This document shows, piece by piece, positions 41,319-49,220 of a stretch of 64,000 nt of DNA. The position numbers were made by a program, and so were the translations under genes. Every line of letters begins with the position of its first letter. The stretch's first letter is position 1. The notes under the pieces were generated by a model. It was not told the origin of the DNA, did no database searches, and was given only the letters and a program-made list of their open reading frames with translations. The stretch comes from Rhodothermales bacterium (lineage in GTDB: Bacteria; Bacteroidota; Rhodothermia; Rhodothermales; Bin80): contig JANQES010000041.1 of NCBI GenBank assembly GCA_028278205.1, positions 1-64,000 on the forward strand, in the 5' to 3' direction.

Positions 41319-43307
41319 TTAATCGTCGTCGTCTTCTTCTTCGCCGCCGCCGCTACCGCCGCCGCTGCACGTGCCGGTGTCGCCACCGCTCCATTCGACG
41401 TGCAACAGCGGCGCCTTGCTTGAACTGCCGTTGTACGATTCCGCCGTGCGCTCGCCTGAGCCGCTGACGACCAGCGCCATCGCGTTGCAACTCGACCACC
41501 CCGGACGGTTGACGATCTCCTGAATCACCGACGCGAGATCCGGCGTGCGCTGAGCCGCTCCGGCGGCGCCCACGCTCGTCCAGGCCGGCGGCGCCCACGC
41601 CACCGAGGCCGTCGTCTTCGCCCGCGACGAGATGTTGTAGCTCGATGACGAGAAGCTGGCAGCATTGTCGGCATCCTGGCCTTTGATGGTCAGGCTCGTC
41701 GCGCCGCTGTTGGTCTCATCGACGGTGAACTGCACGTATGCTTTGGTGATGACGGCGCCCGGCGGAATGGCCACGTTGGCGAAACGCATCCCGACGAGTT
41801 GTGCCTTTGTGCCGTCCGTGGTGAATTCGAGGTCGCTGCTAGTGCGGTACATGTGGCCGTCGTTGGTACGTTCTTCGGCGTCATCATAGCCAGAGGAGAC
41901 GCGCTTTTCTGACATCGTCGAAATCATCGGGCTTTGCCCCACCCAGACGCTCTTGTTGGTCGTGCCCGATGGCGTGCCGCTGACGAACGATCCGGCGCTC
42001 GCCACGAGGGCCTGCTCGACCTGCGCCGGGCTCGCCGACGGATGCTGCGCCAGATACAGCGCCGCCGCGCCCGTCACGTGCGCCGCCGACATCGACGTGC
42101 CGGTCATCTGAACCGGACCACCCGAGGGCGAGAGCGAGACCACGCTCACGCCCGGCGCCAGCAGATCGACCGCCGCGCCGTAGTTCGAGAACGAGGCAAA
42201 GTCGCCGCCCGCACCGAAAGCACCGACGGTGATGGCCTCGGTCACGTGCGCCGGCGTCCGGGTGTCTACCGGCGTGCCGTGGTTGCCTGCCGCGATCACG
42301 TAGACCACACCCGTGGCTACCGAGGTCTGAATCGCCTTGTCGAGCGCCGTGTAGTCGGTCGTGAGCACGTCGTCGCCCAGGCTCATGTTGACCACCATCG
42401 GCTTTGAGGGATTGGCCAGCTTCTGCGCCGTGATGTACTCGACCGCCGCGATAGCTTGCGAGACGTCGCCCAGACCGTCGTCGCCCAGAACCTTCAGGTT
42501 GTGGATGCGCGCGCCGGGGGCCAGCCCCACGAGCCCGTCGTTGTCATCGACGGCGCCGACGATGCCGGCGATGTGGGTGCCGTGGCCGTCGTGGTCTACG
42601 GCGTCGTTCAAGCCGTCGCGGAAATCAATATTCTCGACGAGCGTCAGATCGTCGTTAGGATCATTGTTGTTGGCCTGGGCCACGCCGGTGTCGAGGATGT
42701 AGACATCGACGTTGACCGAGCCCTGCCCGTCGCCGCTGACGGCCCAACTGGTGCGCCCGCCGGTGGCGCTGACGCTCCAGGGCACCTGCTGGCCCGAAGC
42801 GCCGCCCGTGATCGTGGCCTGGGGCGATTCGACCTGGAAGTCGGGCTCGTACCATTCGACGTCGGGGTCGGCATTGAGCGAGTCGAGGAATTCCTGGTAG
42901 TCGCCGTTGCCCTGGGTATCTTCGATGGACCAGGCAAAGCCGTTGAAGGTGTGGTTGTACTCGAAGCGATGGGTAAGCTTGAAGCGCTCGACCATGCGGA
43001 AGCGCTGGATGATGCTCTCCTTATTGAGTACGTGCTCGGCGATTTTGATGATCAGGTTGAGGAACTCGCCGGACTGGGACTTGCCGGCGACCCTGGTTGT
43101 GATAGCCCGGTCCATCAAGTGCTGGTTGCGGAACTTGGGTCCGTCGTACGGGGCCTGTACCGGAGCCGGCGTGTCGAGTCGTTCGGTATCATCGACGCCG
43201 GTGAAAGAGTCGGTGCAGCCGGCCAGCAAGGTGCTGGTCAGGAGCAAGGCGCTAAGGAGTAAAACGCTCAGGCGCGTGGATTTCGGTGGGCGGGCTGATA
43301 AGCTCAT
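41319..43307 (-). CDS. Subtilisin-like S8 serine protease lipoprotein (unit A, long form)
   Basis: 662 residues. Lipoprotein signal ending LLAGC; propeptide of I9-like character (QRFRMVERFKLTHRFEYNHTFNGFAW); S8 catalytic domain with D206 (ILDTGV), H242 (DGHGTHIAG), and S405 (GTSMSAAH); then a C-terminal beta-sandwich (about 440-640, resembling DNRLRE/CBM96-type domains: AYVQFTVDETNSGATSLTIKG, LHVEW) and an acidic Gly/Glu/Asp tail (GGGEEEDDDD). Expected to be a membrane-anchored or surface protease that matures by propeptide cleavage. Catalytic part, leader and terminators are paralogous to the unit at 45329-48371. Start at 43307, with GGAAACC ahead; the upstream ATG lacks a signal peptide context. 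Confidence 0.91.
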   Translation of the reverse strand: MSLSARPPKSTRLSVLLLSALLLTSTLLAGCTDSFTGVDDTERLDTPAPVQAPYDGPKFRNQHLMDRAITTRVAGKSQSGEFLNLIIKIAEHVLNKESIIQRFRMVERFKLTHRFEYNHTFNGFAWSIEDTQGNGDYQEFLDSLNADPDVEWYEPDFQVESPQATITGGASGQQVPWSVSATGGRTSWAVSGDGQGSVNVDVYILDTGVAQANNNDPNDDLTLVENIDFRDGLNDAVDHDGHGTHIAGIVGAVDDNDGLVGLAPGARIHNLKVLGDDGLGDVSQAIAAVEYITAQKLANPSKPMVVNMSLGDDVLTTDYTALDKAIQTSVATGVVYVIAAGNHGTPVDTRTPAHVTEAITVGAFGAGGDFASFSNYGAAVDLLAPGVSVVSLSPSGGPVQMTGTSMSAAHVTGAAALYLAQHPSASPAQVEQALVASAGSFVSGTPSGTTNKSVWVGQSPMISTMSEKRVSSGYDDAEERTNDGHMYRTSSDLEFTTDGTKAQLVGMRFANVAIPPGAVITKAYVQFTVDETNSGATSLTIKGQDADNAASFSSSSYNISSRAKTTASVAWAPPAWTSVGAAGAAQRTPDLASVIQEIVNRPGWSSCNAMALVVSGSGERTAESYNGSSSKAPLLHVEWSGGDTGTCSGGGSGGGEEEDDDD

Positions 43308-43705
43308 GGTGGTTTCCTTCTTCACGGTTTCAGATTCCCGATCGCAGGCTGGGGGGAGTGCTCTACTCAAGGGTTTCAGGGATGGTGCTTCGTCCTGCGT
43401 TGTTTGTCATGGCAAGGATGAGGCCAATTCTTCACTCTGTACAGCCTTTTGTGCCAGTTGGCCGTACCCCCATGCCCTGTTCCGTTTCATCATGTCTGGA
43501 TAGCCATCAACGCCGAAAGCAACCCGATTCCAGCCATTTTGCTGGACAGGACGGTATTCGAGCCTCGTTTCGAAGCAGCGATCCGGGAAGGCGACGCCGC
43601 ATCCGGACATCGTCATTCTGAAGCGGTGTTTTCGAGGGCGCTGAATAAAAAATGAAAGCTCGGATTTCATCGATTTATGCCTGCGCCGGGCGTTACATCT
43701 TGTAA
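43308..43705 (-). promoter_or_regulatory. Long conserved leader of subtilisin A with palindrome TTACA-N3-TGTAA
   Basis: No supported gene in about 400 bp. Blocks shared in order with 47984-48371: TTCACGGTT, GCAGGCtGGGG, GGCAAGGATG, TTCCGTTTCAtCATGTC, the sequence about GGACATCGTCATTCTGAA, and finally GTTACATCTTGTAAT at the far end (palindrome 43693-43705). Conservation between paralogous units suggests a regulated 5' leader, or simply recent duplication. Confidence 0.6.
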
Positions 43706-43768
43706 TGATATCGCTACCTAAGTACCCCGGCGCTCGTTGATTCAGCGATCTATTTTTCTGCCACGAGT

Positions 43769-43807
43769 AAAAAAGCCAAAGCCGGGCAGGATGTGCTCCC
43801 GCCCGGC
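43769..43807 (-). terminator. Terminator after the short subtilisin (unit B)
   Basis: Stem GCCGGGC (43781-43787 / 43801-43807) followed on the minus strand by TTTGGCTTTTTT. Nearly identical to 41169-41208. Confidence 0.9.
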
Positions 43808-43834
43808 TCAGGCTTCTCCCTCTTACCCCACGTT

Positions 43835-45214
43835 CTAAAAATCGCCGACCCAGACGCTCTTGCTCGTCGTGCCGCCGGGCGCACCCCAGACGATGTCCTG
43901 CGCGGCGTCGACCAGCGCCTGGCGCACTTCCGCTGGCGTCGCCGACGGGTGCTGCGACAGGTAGAGCGCTGCCGCTCCCGCCACGTGCGGCGCCGCGAAC
44001 GACGTGCCTATCATCGACAGGTGCTGCGACTTGTGCTTCTTGTCGTTCGAGATCGCCAGGATCTCAACGCCCGGCGCCAGAAGGTCTACCGTCAGGCCGT
44101 AATTGGAGAACGACGCAAACTCGTTGAGCAGATCGTAAGCACCCACGGTGATGGCGTCTTCGACGTGCGCCGGCGTCACCGTCGCCGCGTCGATGCCCAG
44201 GTTGCCTGCCGAGACGACCACCACGATGCCGGCGTCGATGGCGGCCTGCACCGCCAGGTCGAGCGCGCCGTATTCGGTCGAGCCGGTGTCGGCGCCGAAG
44301 CTCATGTTGACGACCATCGGCTGGGCGGGATTCTCCTGTTTGATCTGGACGAGCGCTTCGAGCGCGGCGATGGGCGTGGCGCTATCGACCGTGCCGTCAT
44401 CGCCGAGGACTTTCCAGTTGTGGATGCGCGCGCCGGGAGCTACGCCCACGAGGTCGTCGCTGTCGTCTTCAGCAGCGGCAATCGAGGCGGTCATCGTGCC
44501 GTGGCCGAGCACGTCCTGCTCTTTCTTATGCTTTTTCTTGTTGCCCTGATCAAGCTGGAAGAAGTCGAGGTTTTCGACGAGGTCCATATCCCGGTCGCGG
44601 ACGCCGCTGTCGAAGATGTAGAGATCGACGTCCACCGCGCCGGAGCCGTCGCCGCTGGCCGCCGAACTCTCGGTGGCGCCAATGCGGTCGATGCCCCAGG
44701 GGATGAGTTGCTCGCCGGGCGCTTTCTTGCCCTCGGTGCCCTTAGGCATTTCGAGGAAAGGCAGGTCGAGTTCGACCCAGGCGGCATCGGGATCGTTTTG
44801 GATGGCCTTGAGGAATTCTTCGAGGCGGTCTTCGTCGATCTCGGCGGCCAGGCCGTAGAAGACCTCGTCGTAGTCATAGCGCCGGAGCAGCTTGTGGCGG
44901 CTCACCAGCCGGTGGCGGCTGACGAGGCGGTCAGCTTCGAGGATCGTCTCATCCATACCGATGACGACCGAGACGACGCCGGAGGATTGGTCATCCTTCT
45001 TTTTGCCGGCGCTGGCAAACACGTCGCTGAGCCGGTGCCCGTTGCGGAGCTTGGTCAGGCGGCTGGTGTCGATGATGGTTTCGCTGGCTTCACTGGTTTC
45101 GTCGCCGGCGGTGAAGGCGCTGTCGGTGCAGCCGGTCAGCAGGGTAGTGCTTGCCAGGATAACCACGCTAAAAAGCGGGGTCAAGAAGGATGCGAGGCGG
45201 GGTTTCATTTTCAT
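43835..45214 (-). CDS. Subtilisin-like S8 serine protease lipoprotein (unit B, short form)
   Basis: 459 residues: lipoprotein signal ending LLTGC, propeptide with a hexapeptide duplication (RLVSRHRLVSRHKLLRR, about 96-112) before RYDYDEVFYGLAAEI, and a catalytic domain with D202 (IFDSGV), H238 (LGHGTMTAS) and S405 (GTSFAAPH). It ends right after the catalytic domain with SVWVGDF, so has no accessory domain. The second long S8 gene lies 114 bp upstream on the same strand, separated by a GC-rich hairpin; the two are probably co-transcribed with partial attenuation. An insertion of Lys/His (NKKKHKKEQ) sits near the active site. Confidence 0.91.
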   Translation of the reverse strand: MKMKPRLASFLTPLFSVVILASTTLLTGCTDSAFTAGDETSEASETIIDTSRLTKLRNGHRLSDVFASAGKKKDDQSSGVVSVVIGMDETILEADRLVSRHRLVSRHKLLRRYDYDEVFYGLAAEIDEDRLEEFLKAIQNDPDAAWVELDLPFLEMPKGTEGKKAPGEQLIPWGIDRIGATESSAASGDGSGAVDVDLYIFDSGVRDRDMDLVENLDFFQLDQGNKKKHKKEQDVLGHGTMTASIAAAEDDSDDLVGVAPGARIHNWKVLGDDGTVDSATPIAALEALVQIKQENPAQPMVVNMSFGADTGSTEYGALDLAVQAAIDAGIVVVVSAGNLGIDAATVTPAHVEDAITVGAYDLLNEFASFSNYGLTVDLLAPGVEILAISNDKKHKSQHLSMIGTSFAAPHVAGAAALYLSQHPSATPAEVRQALVDAAQDIVWGAPGGTTSKSVWVGDF

Positions 45215-45280
45215 CGCCTTGTGCGCTACGCGTATGGTGTGTGAAGTTGGTTGGGGGGTGCCGGGGGGAAGTGTGTGACA

Positions 45281-45317
45281 GCCGGGCGGGGGCGTGGGCC
45301 GTTGCCGCCCGCCCGGC
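45281..45317 (-). terminator. GC-rich hairpin between the long and short subtilisin genes
   Basis: Perfect stem GCCGGGCGGG (45281-45290) with CCCGCCCGGC (45308-45317). No U-tract, so partial termination or mRNA processing is more likely than a full stop. Confidence 0.7.
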
Positions 45318-45328
45318 CTGTCGTGGGC

Positions 45329-47983
45329 CTAGTTGGCGCCCGCAGCCCATTCCATGGCGCGCTTCATCAGCGTCTGGCCGTGGGCGTTGAGCGAGTTGAT
45401 GTCGAAGTCGTTGCCGCCCCAGGGCAGGTGGACGCGGCGTCCGGCTGCCGGACCGCTGCCGGTCTCTGCGCCGGCTTCGAGCACGGCCAGCGCGGCGGCG
45501 GTGCCGTCCCATTTGGCAATCACCTGAAGCCCCGGTGCCAGCGTTCCATCGACGCCGGTGTAGGCCCAGTTCCAGTCGATAGGCCAGAACTGCCCCGTGC
45601 CCAGCGTCTCGGTGATGTAATGGGTGTCGTCGTTGATGTAAAGGTGGTTGGCCCAGGGAAAGGACGGCGTCGAGGCCATCTGCAGTTCATCGACCAACTG
45701 CCCTTCCTCATTGACCACGCCGATGGTGGCTCCGGTCAGCTTCGTGCCCAACTGGGATGAGCTGATCTCTTCGGAGACATACGCAACGGTGGCATTGGCT
45801 ACGGCGTTGTCGAAGTCCGATTGCGAGGCCCAGGCCGAGATCGGCGTGACGGTGTAGCCCCAGCTTTCCATGAGCGCCTTTTTGTCGGCATCCTGCGCCA
45901 CGAGGTTCGAGGCGTCCGGTGTCACGAGCAGCACGGTCGGGTTCGCCAGCGGCGGGGGTGGGGGCGTGGTCTCTCCGGAGCCCGCAGCCCATTCGACAGC
46001 GCGCCGCATGAGCGACTTCCCATCATTGGTCAGGGCGTTGATGTCGAGCGAGCCGCCGCCCCAGGGCAGTTTGACACGCCGCCCGGCTGCCGGGCCGTTG
46101 TTCGTCTGCCCACCGGCTTCGATGACGGCCAGCGCTTTGTTCGAGCCCCATTTGGCCAGCGTCTGGAGACCCGGCGCCAGCGTGCCTGAGATATCGGCCA
46201 CCGACTGGCTCCACGAGAAGATTGTCATCGTGCCCGACCCGAAGGATTCGGTGATGTAGTGTGAGGCGTCGGTGATGTCGAGGTTGGATTTTGAGAGCCA
46301 GTTTTTGCTGGTGGACATCTGAAGTTCGTCGTAGATTTCGGCCTCTTCAGCAAGGACGCCGATGGCGGCCCCCGTAAGCTTAGTGCCGAGTTGGGACGAA
46401 CTGATTTCCTCGGAGATGTACGCCGCGTCTGCGCCTGCCACAGCGCTGTTGAAGACCGACTGCGAGGCCGAAGCCGCGATGGGCGTGACCGTGAAGCCCC
46501 AGCTTTCCATCAGCGTTTTCTTGGCTGCGTCCTGGCCGCTCAGGTTTCCGGCGTCGGGCACGACGAGCAGCACCGAGGCGTTCCCCGGCGGCGGTTCCGA
46601 TCCACCAACCCAGACGCTCTTGGTCGTCGTCGAACCGGTCGGCGGGTTCGTGACAAAATCTTTGGCATCGGCCAGCAGCGCGGCTTCCACCTGCGCCGGC
46701 GTCGCCGACGGGTTCTGCCCCAGGTAGAGCGCCACGGCCCCCGTGACATGCGCCGCCGCCATCGACGTGCCCGTCATCGTCACATTGTTGCCCGCGCCGT
46801 CCGGGCTCATCGAGAGGATGCCTTCGCCCGGCGCCAGGATGTCTACTTTCGGGCCGTAGTTCGAGAAGTCCGAGAAGCTGCCGTTGAAGGCGTACGAGCC
46901 CACCGTGATGGCCGAGGTCACTTTCGCAGGCGTGACGCTGGAGGCGTTCTTGCCGTGGTTGCCGGCGGCTACGACGTAAACCACACCCGCTGCCACCGAG
47001 GCCGAGACCGCTTCGTCGAGGGCGCTGAAGACATTGTTGCCCACGTCTTCGCCCAGGCTCATGTTGGCTACCATCGGCGTGCCCTGGTTGGCGAGCTTAT
47101 AGGCTGTGATGTGCTCGATAGCCGCGATGACCTGCGAGACGTCGCCCGTGCCGTCGTCGCCGAGGACTTTCAGGTTGTGGATGCGTGCGCCGGGAGCCAA
47201 TCCCACGAGGCCGTCGTTGTCGTCCACCGCGCCGATGATACCGGCGATGTGGGTGCCGTGGCCGTCGTAGTCTTTGGCATCGTCCATACCATCGCGGTAG
47301 TCGATGTTCTCGACGAGGTTGAAGTCGTCGTTCCAGTCGTCGTTGTCGGCCTTAGCCACGCCCGTGTCGAGAATGAAGACCTGGACGTTGACGTCGCCCT
47401 GCCCGTCGCCGCTGACGGCCCAGGAGGTCTGCCCGCCGACGGCGGCCACACTCCAGGGCACCTCTTGCCCCGAACCACCGTCCGCCGGGTCGGACTCGGG
47501 CTGGATCATGTCGAAGTCGGGCTCGAACCAGATCACGTCGGGGTCGGCGGCGAGTTCATCGAGGAAATCCTGATAATCGCCGGAGCCTTCGACGTCTTCG
47601 ATCATCCAGGCAATGCCGTTAAAGACGTTGTCGTATTCGAAGCGTTTGTTGAGGCGGAAGCGTTCGTTGAGGCGGAAACGCTCGTTAAGGCGGAAGCGTT
47701 CGGCCAGCCGCTGCTTATCGACCCCGTGCTCCACCCCGATGATGAGGCCGAGGGTGTTGTTGGAGCCGGATTTGCCGGGGTTGGTTCGGTAGGCGCGGTC
47801 GAGCATGTGCGCCAGGCGGAGCTTGCCGCCGTCGGCGGTGCGCTGTTGCGTTTCGAAAGATTCTTCTGCCGAGAAGACGCCGTCGGCGCAGCCGGTCAGG
47901 AAGGTGCTGCCCAGGAGCAGGGCAAAACCAAGGAGTAAAACGCCGAAGCGCGTGGATGTCGATGAGCGGGCTGGGTAGCTCAT
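45329..47983 (-). CDS. Subtilisin-like S8 serine protease lipoprotein with duplicated C-terminal domain (unit B, long form)
   Basis: 884 residues. Signal ending FLTGC; propeptide with three tandem hexapeptides (RFRLNE RFRLNE RFRLNK, 96-113) followed by RFEYDNVFNGIAW; catalytic domain with D206, H242 (DGHGTHIAG) and S407 (GTSMAAAH); then two tandem copies of a ~200-residue domain (about 469-670 and 683-884) joined by a proline linker (TTPPPPPLA). Each copy begins VLLV-x-PDA-x-NL, contains SEEISSSQLGTKLTGA and ends with a PAAGRRV-x-LPWGG block and an A-VEWAAG-like helix; I cannot name this domain, although it has a flavodoxin/ThuA-like feel. The catalytic part is close to the protease at 41319. 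Confidence 0.91.
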   Translation of the reverse strand: MSYPARSSTSTRFGVLLLGFALLLGSTFLTGCADGVFSAEESFETQQRTADGGKLRLAHMLDRAYRTNPGKSGSNNTLGLIIGVEHGVDKQRLAERFRLNERFRLNERFRLNKRFEYDNVFNGIAWMIEDVEGSGDYQDFLDELAADPDVIWFEPDFDMIQPESDPADGGSGQEVPWSVAAVGGQTSWAVSGDGQGDVNVQVFILDTGVAKADNDDWNDDFNLVENIDYRDGMDDAKDYDGHGTHIAGIIGAVDDNDGLVGLAPGARIHNLKVLGDDGTGDVSQVIAAIEHITAYKLANQGTPMVANMSLGEDVGNNVFSALDEAVSASVAAGVVYVVAAGNHGKNASSVTPAKVTSAITVGSYAFNGSFSDFSNYGPKVDILAPGEGILSMSPDGAGNNVTMTGTSMAAAHVTGAVALYLGQNPSATPAQVEAALLADAKDFVTNPPTGSTTTKSVWVGGSEPPPGNASVLLVVPDAGNLSGQDAAKKTLMESWGFTVTPIAASASQSVFNSAVAGADAAYISEEISSSQLGTKLTGAAIGVLAEEAEIYDELQMSTSKNWLSKSNLDITDASHYITESFGSGTMTIFSWSQSVADISGTLAPGLQTLAKWGSNKALAVIEAGGQTNNGPAAGRRVKLPWGGGSLDINALTNDGKSLMRRAVEWAAGSGETTPPPPPLANPTVLLVTPDASNLVAQDADKKALMESWGYTVTPISAWASQSDFDNAVANATVAYVSEEISSSQLGTKLTGATIGVVNEEGQLVDELQMASTPSFPWANHLYINDDTHYITETLGTGQFWPIDWNWAYTGVDGTLAPGLQVIAKWDGTAAALAVLEAGAETGSGPAAGRRVHLPWGGNDFDINSLNAHGQTLMKRAMEWAAGAN

Positions 47984-48371
47984 GATCCTATTCTTCTACA
48001 CAGGTTCTGGTTCACGGTTGGTGCAGGCCGGGGACGGTGCTTTCGACCTGTGCTGCCAATTCTGGCAAGGATGGGTCCATTTTCTCTAGACGCCTGCCCT
48101 TATTCGTCTATCGATCCTGTGTTTGAAGCCGCGCCGGTTCACGCATTCCGTTTCACCATGTCCGCATAGTTCTACCGCGCATTGCATCCTTTGAACAGCA
48201 TATTTTTGTGCTATTCTTGATCGTTTGGGCGGTTTTGGGGGGATCTCCAGGCAGACGGGTCGTATCCGGACATAGTCATTCTGAACGGCGTTTTTTCGAC
48301 GCCGTCGTTTATTTTTTTCCGCTATCTTCCTGCTTTGAAAAGGCTGGATTTCAAAATGTTACATCTTGTAA
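47984..48371 (-). promoter_or_regulatory. Long conserved leader of subtilisin B; divergent control region shared with the sigma-factor gene
   Basis: Paralogous to 43308-43705, ending in the same palindrome TTACA-TCT-TGTAA (48359-48371). It lies between the protease and the ECF sigma gene (start 48510), so the palindrome could serve either. No ORF of substance in 47984-48509. Confidence 0.6.
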
Positions 48372-48509
48372 TCTTTCGGGTGAATCGGAAGTTCGAAAAA
48401 CCTTGGTATTGGTGGGCTTCACGACGCTGCCAGGACGAGGTGTAACCGTTCGAAGGCTTGCGCGTCCATAAAATGAAAGATCGAGAAACCAAACGCCGCG
48501 TACCTCCCG

Positions 48510-49040
48510 ATGACGACCCTGGAAGCGAACCTGCTGGCGCACCTCGATGTGGTCCTGGGCTATGCCCGCAAAAAGACCGGCGATCCGGATCTGGCAGCGG
48601 ACGTCGTGCAGCAGAGCCTGCTCAAAGCCCTCGAAGCCGCCCCGACGCTGCGCGACGAGGACAAGGTGCTGCCCTGGTTCTATCGCATTCTTAACAACAC
48701 CCTCACGGACCTCTATCGCCGTCGGGGCGTCGAAGCCAGATACCAGCCGGTGCTGGCGCAAGAACACGACGCAGCAGTCGAACCTGAGGAGTACGCCGTC
48801 GTCTGCCGGTGTTTCGAGCCTTTGCTGCCGACGCTCAAGCCGGATTATGCCGCGCTCATCGAGGCGTTGGAACTGGGCGATGAAGACCCGCAGGCCGTCG
48901 CCGACCGCCTCGGCATCACGCGCAACAACCTGAAGGTGCGCCGCCATCGGGCGCGGCAGCAACTGCGGCGACGCCTCGAAGAAACCTGCCGCGCGTGCGC
49001 CGAACACGGCTGCCTCGATTGTAGTTGCAAACGGATGTAG
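48510..49040 (+). CDS. ECF-type sigma-70 factor with C-terminal cysteine cluster
   Basis: 176 residues: region 2 (HLDVVLGYARKKTGDPDLAADVVQQSLLKA, then LPWFYRILNNTLTDLYRRR), region 4 (LELGDEDPQAVADRLGITRNNLKVRRHRARQQLRRRLEE) and a tail ETCRACAEHGCLDCSCKRM with C160, C163, C168, C171 and C173 (CxxCx4CxxCxC). No anti-sigma gene is adjacent. Copper-responsive ECF factors with a Cys-rich C-terminus, such as CorE of Myxococcus, regulate P-type ATPase genes directly. With copA 180 bp downstream, direct metal sensing by this tail is a reasonable inference. The start is ATG 48510; a GTCATCCC palindromic repeat separates it from copA. Confidence 0.88.
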   Translation: MTTLEANLLAHLDVVLGYARKKTGDPDLAADVVQQSLLKALEAAPTLRDEDKVLPWFYRILNNTLTDLYRRRGVEARYQPVLAQEHDAAVEPEEYAVVCRCFEPLLPTLKPDYAALIEALELGDEDPQAVADRLGITRNNLKVRRHRARQQLRRRLEETCRACAEHGCLDCSCKRM

Positions 49041-49078
49041 GTGTTCGACGTTAGACTAAGCACCCAGCCAAGTTCTGT

Positions 49079-49196
49079 GTCATCCCAAGCGAAGCGCAGC
49101 GAAGTCGAGGGATCTCTCCCCTTGACATCTTGCAAAACCTGAACGGGGGAGATCCTTCGACTGCGCCCGACTGCGTCGTGCTTCGCTCAGGATGAC
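49079..49196. repeat. GTCATCCC-family palindromic element, diverged third copy
   Basis: GTCATCCCAAGCG at the left end and CGCTCAGGATGAC at the right, inner GAGGGATCTC/GGAGATCC. It lies in the sigma-copA gap, ending 24 bp before the copA ATG. Confidence 0.82.
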
Positions 49197-49220
49197 ACGG
49201 GGAAAGGTTTTCGATAGATC

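Noticed and set aside
43407..43670. 87-codon ORF in the protease leader
   Set aside because: Its frame is not preserved in the paralogous leader at 48 kb, so the conserved blocks are not coding.
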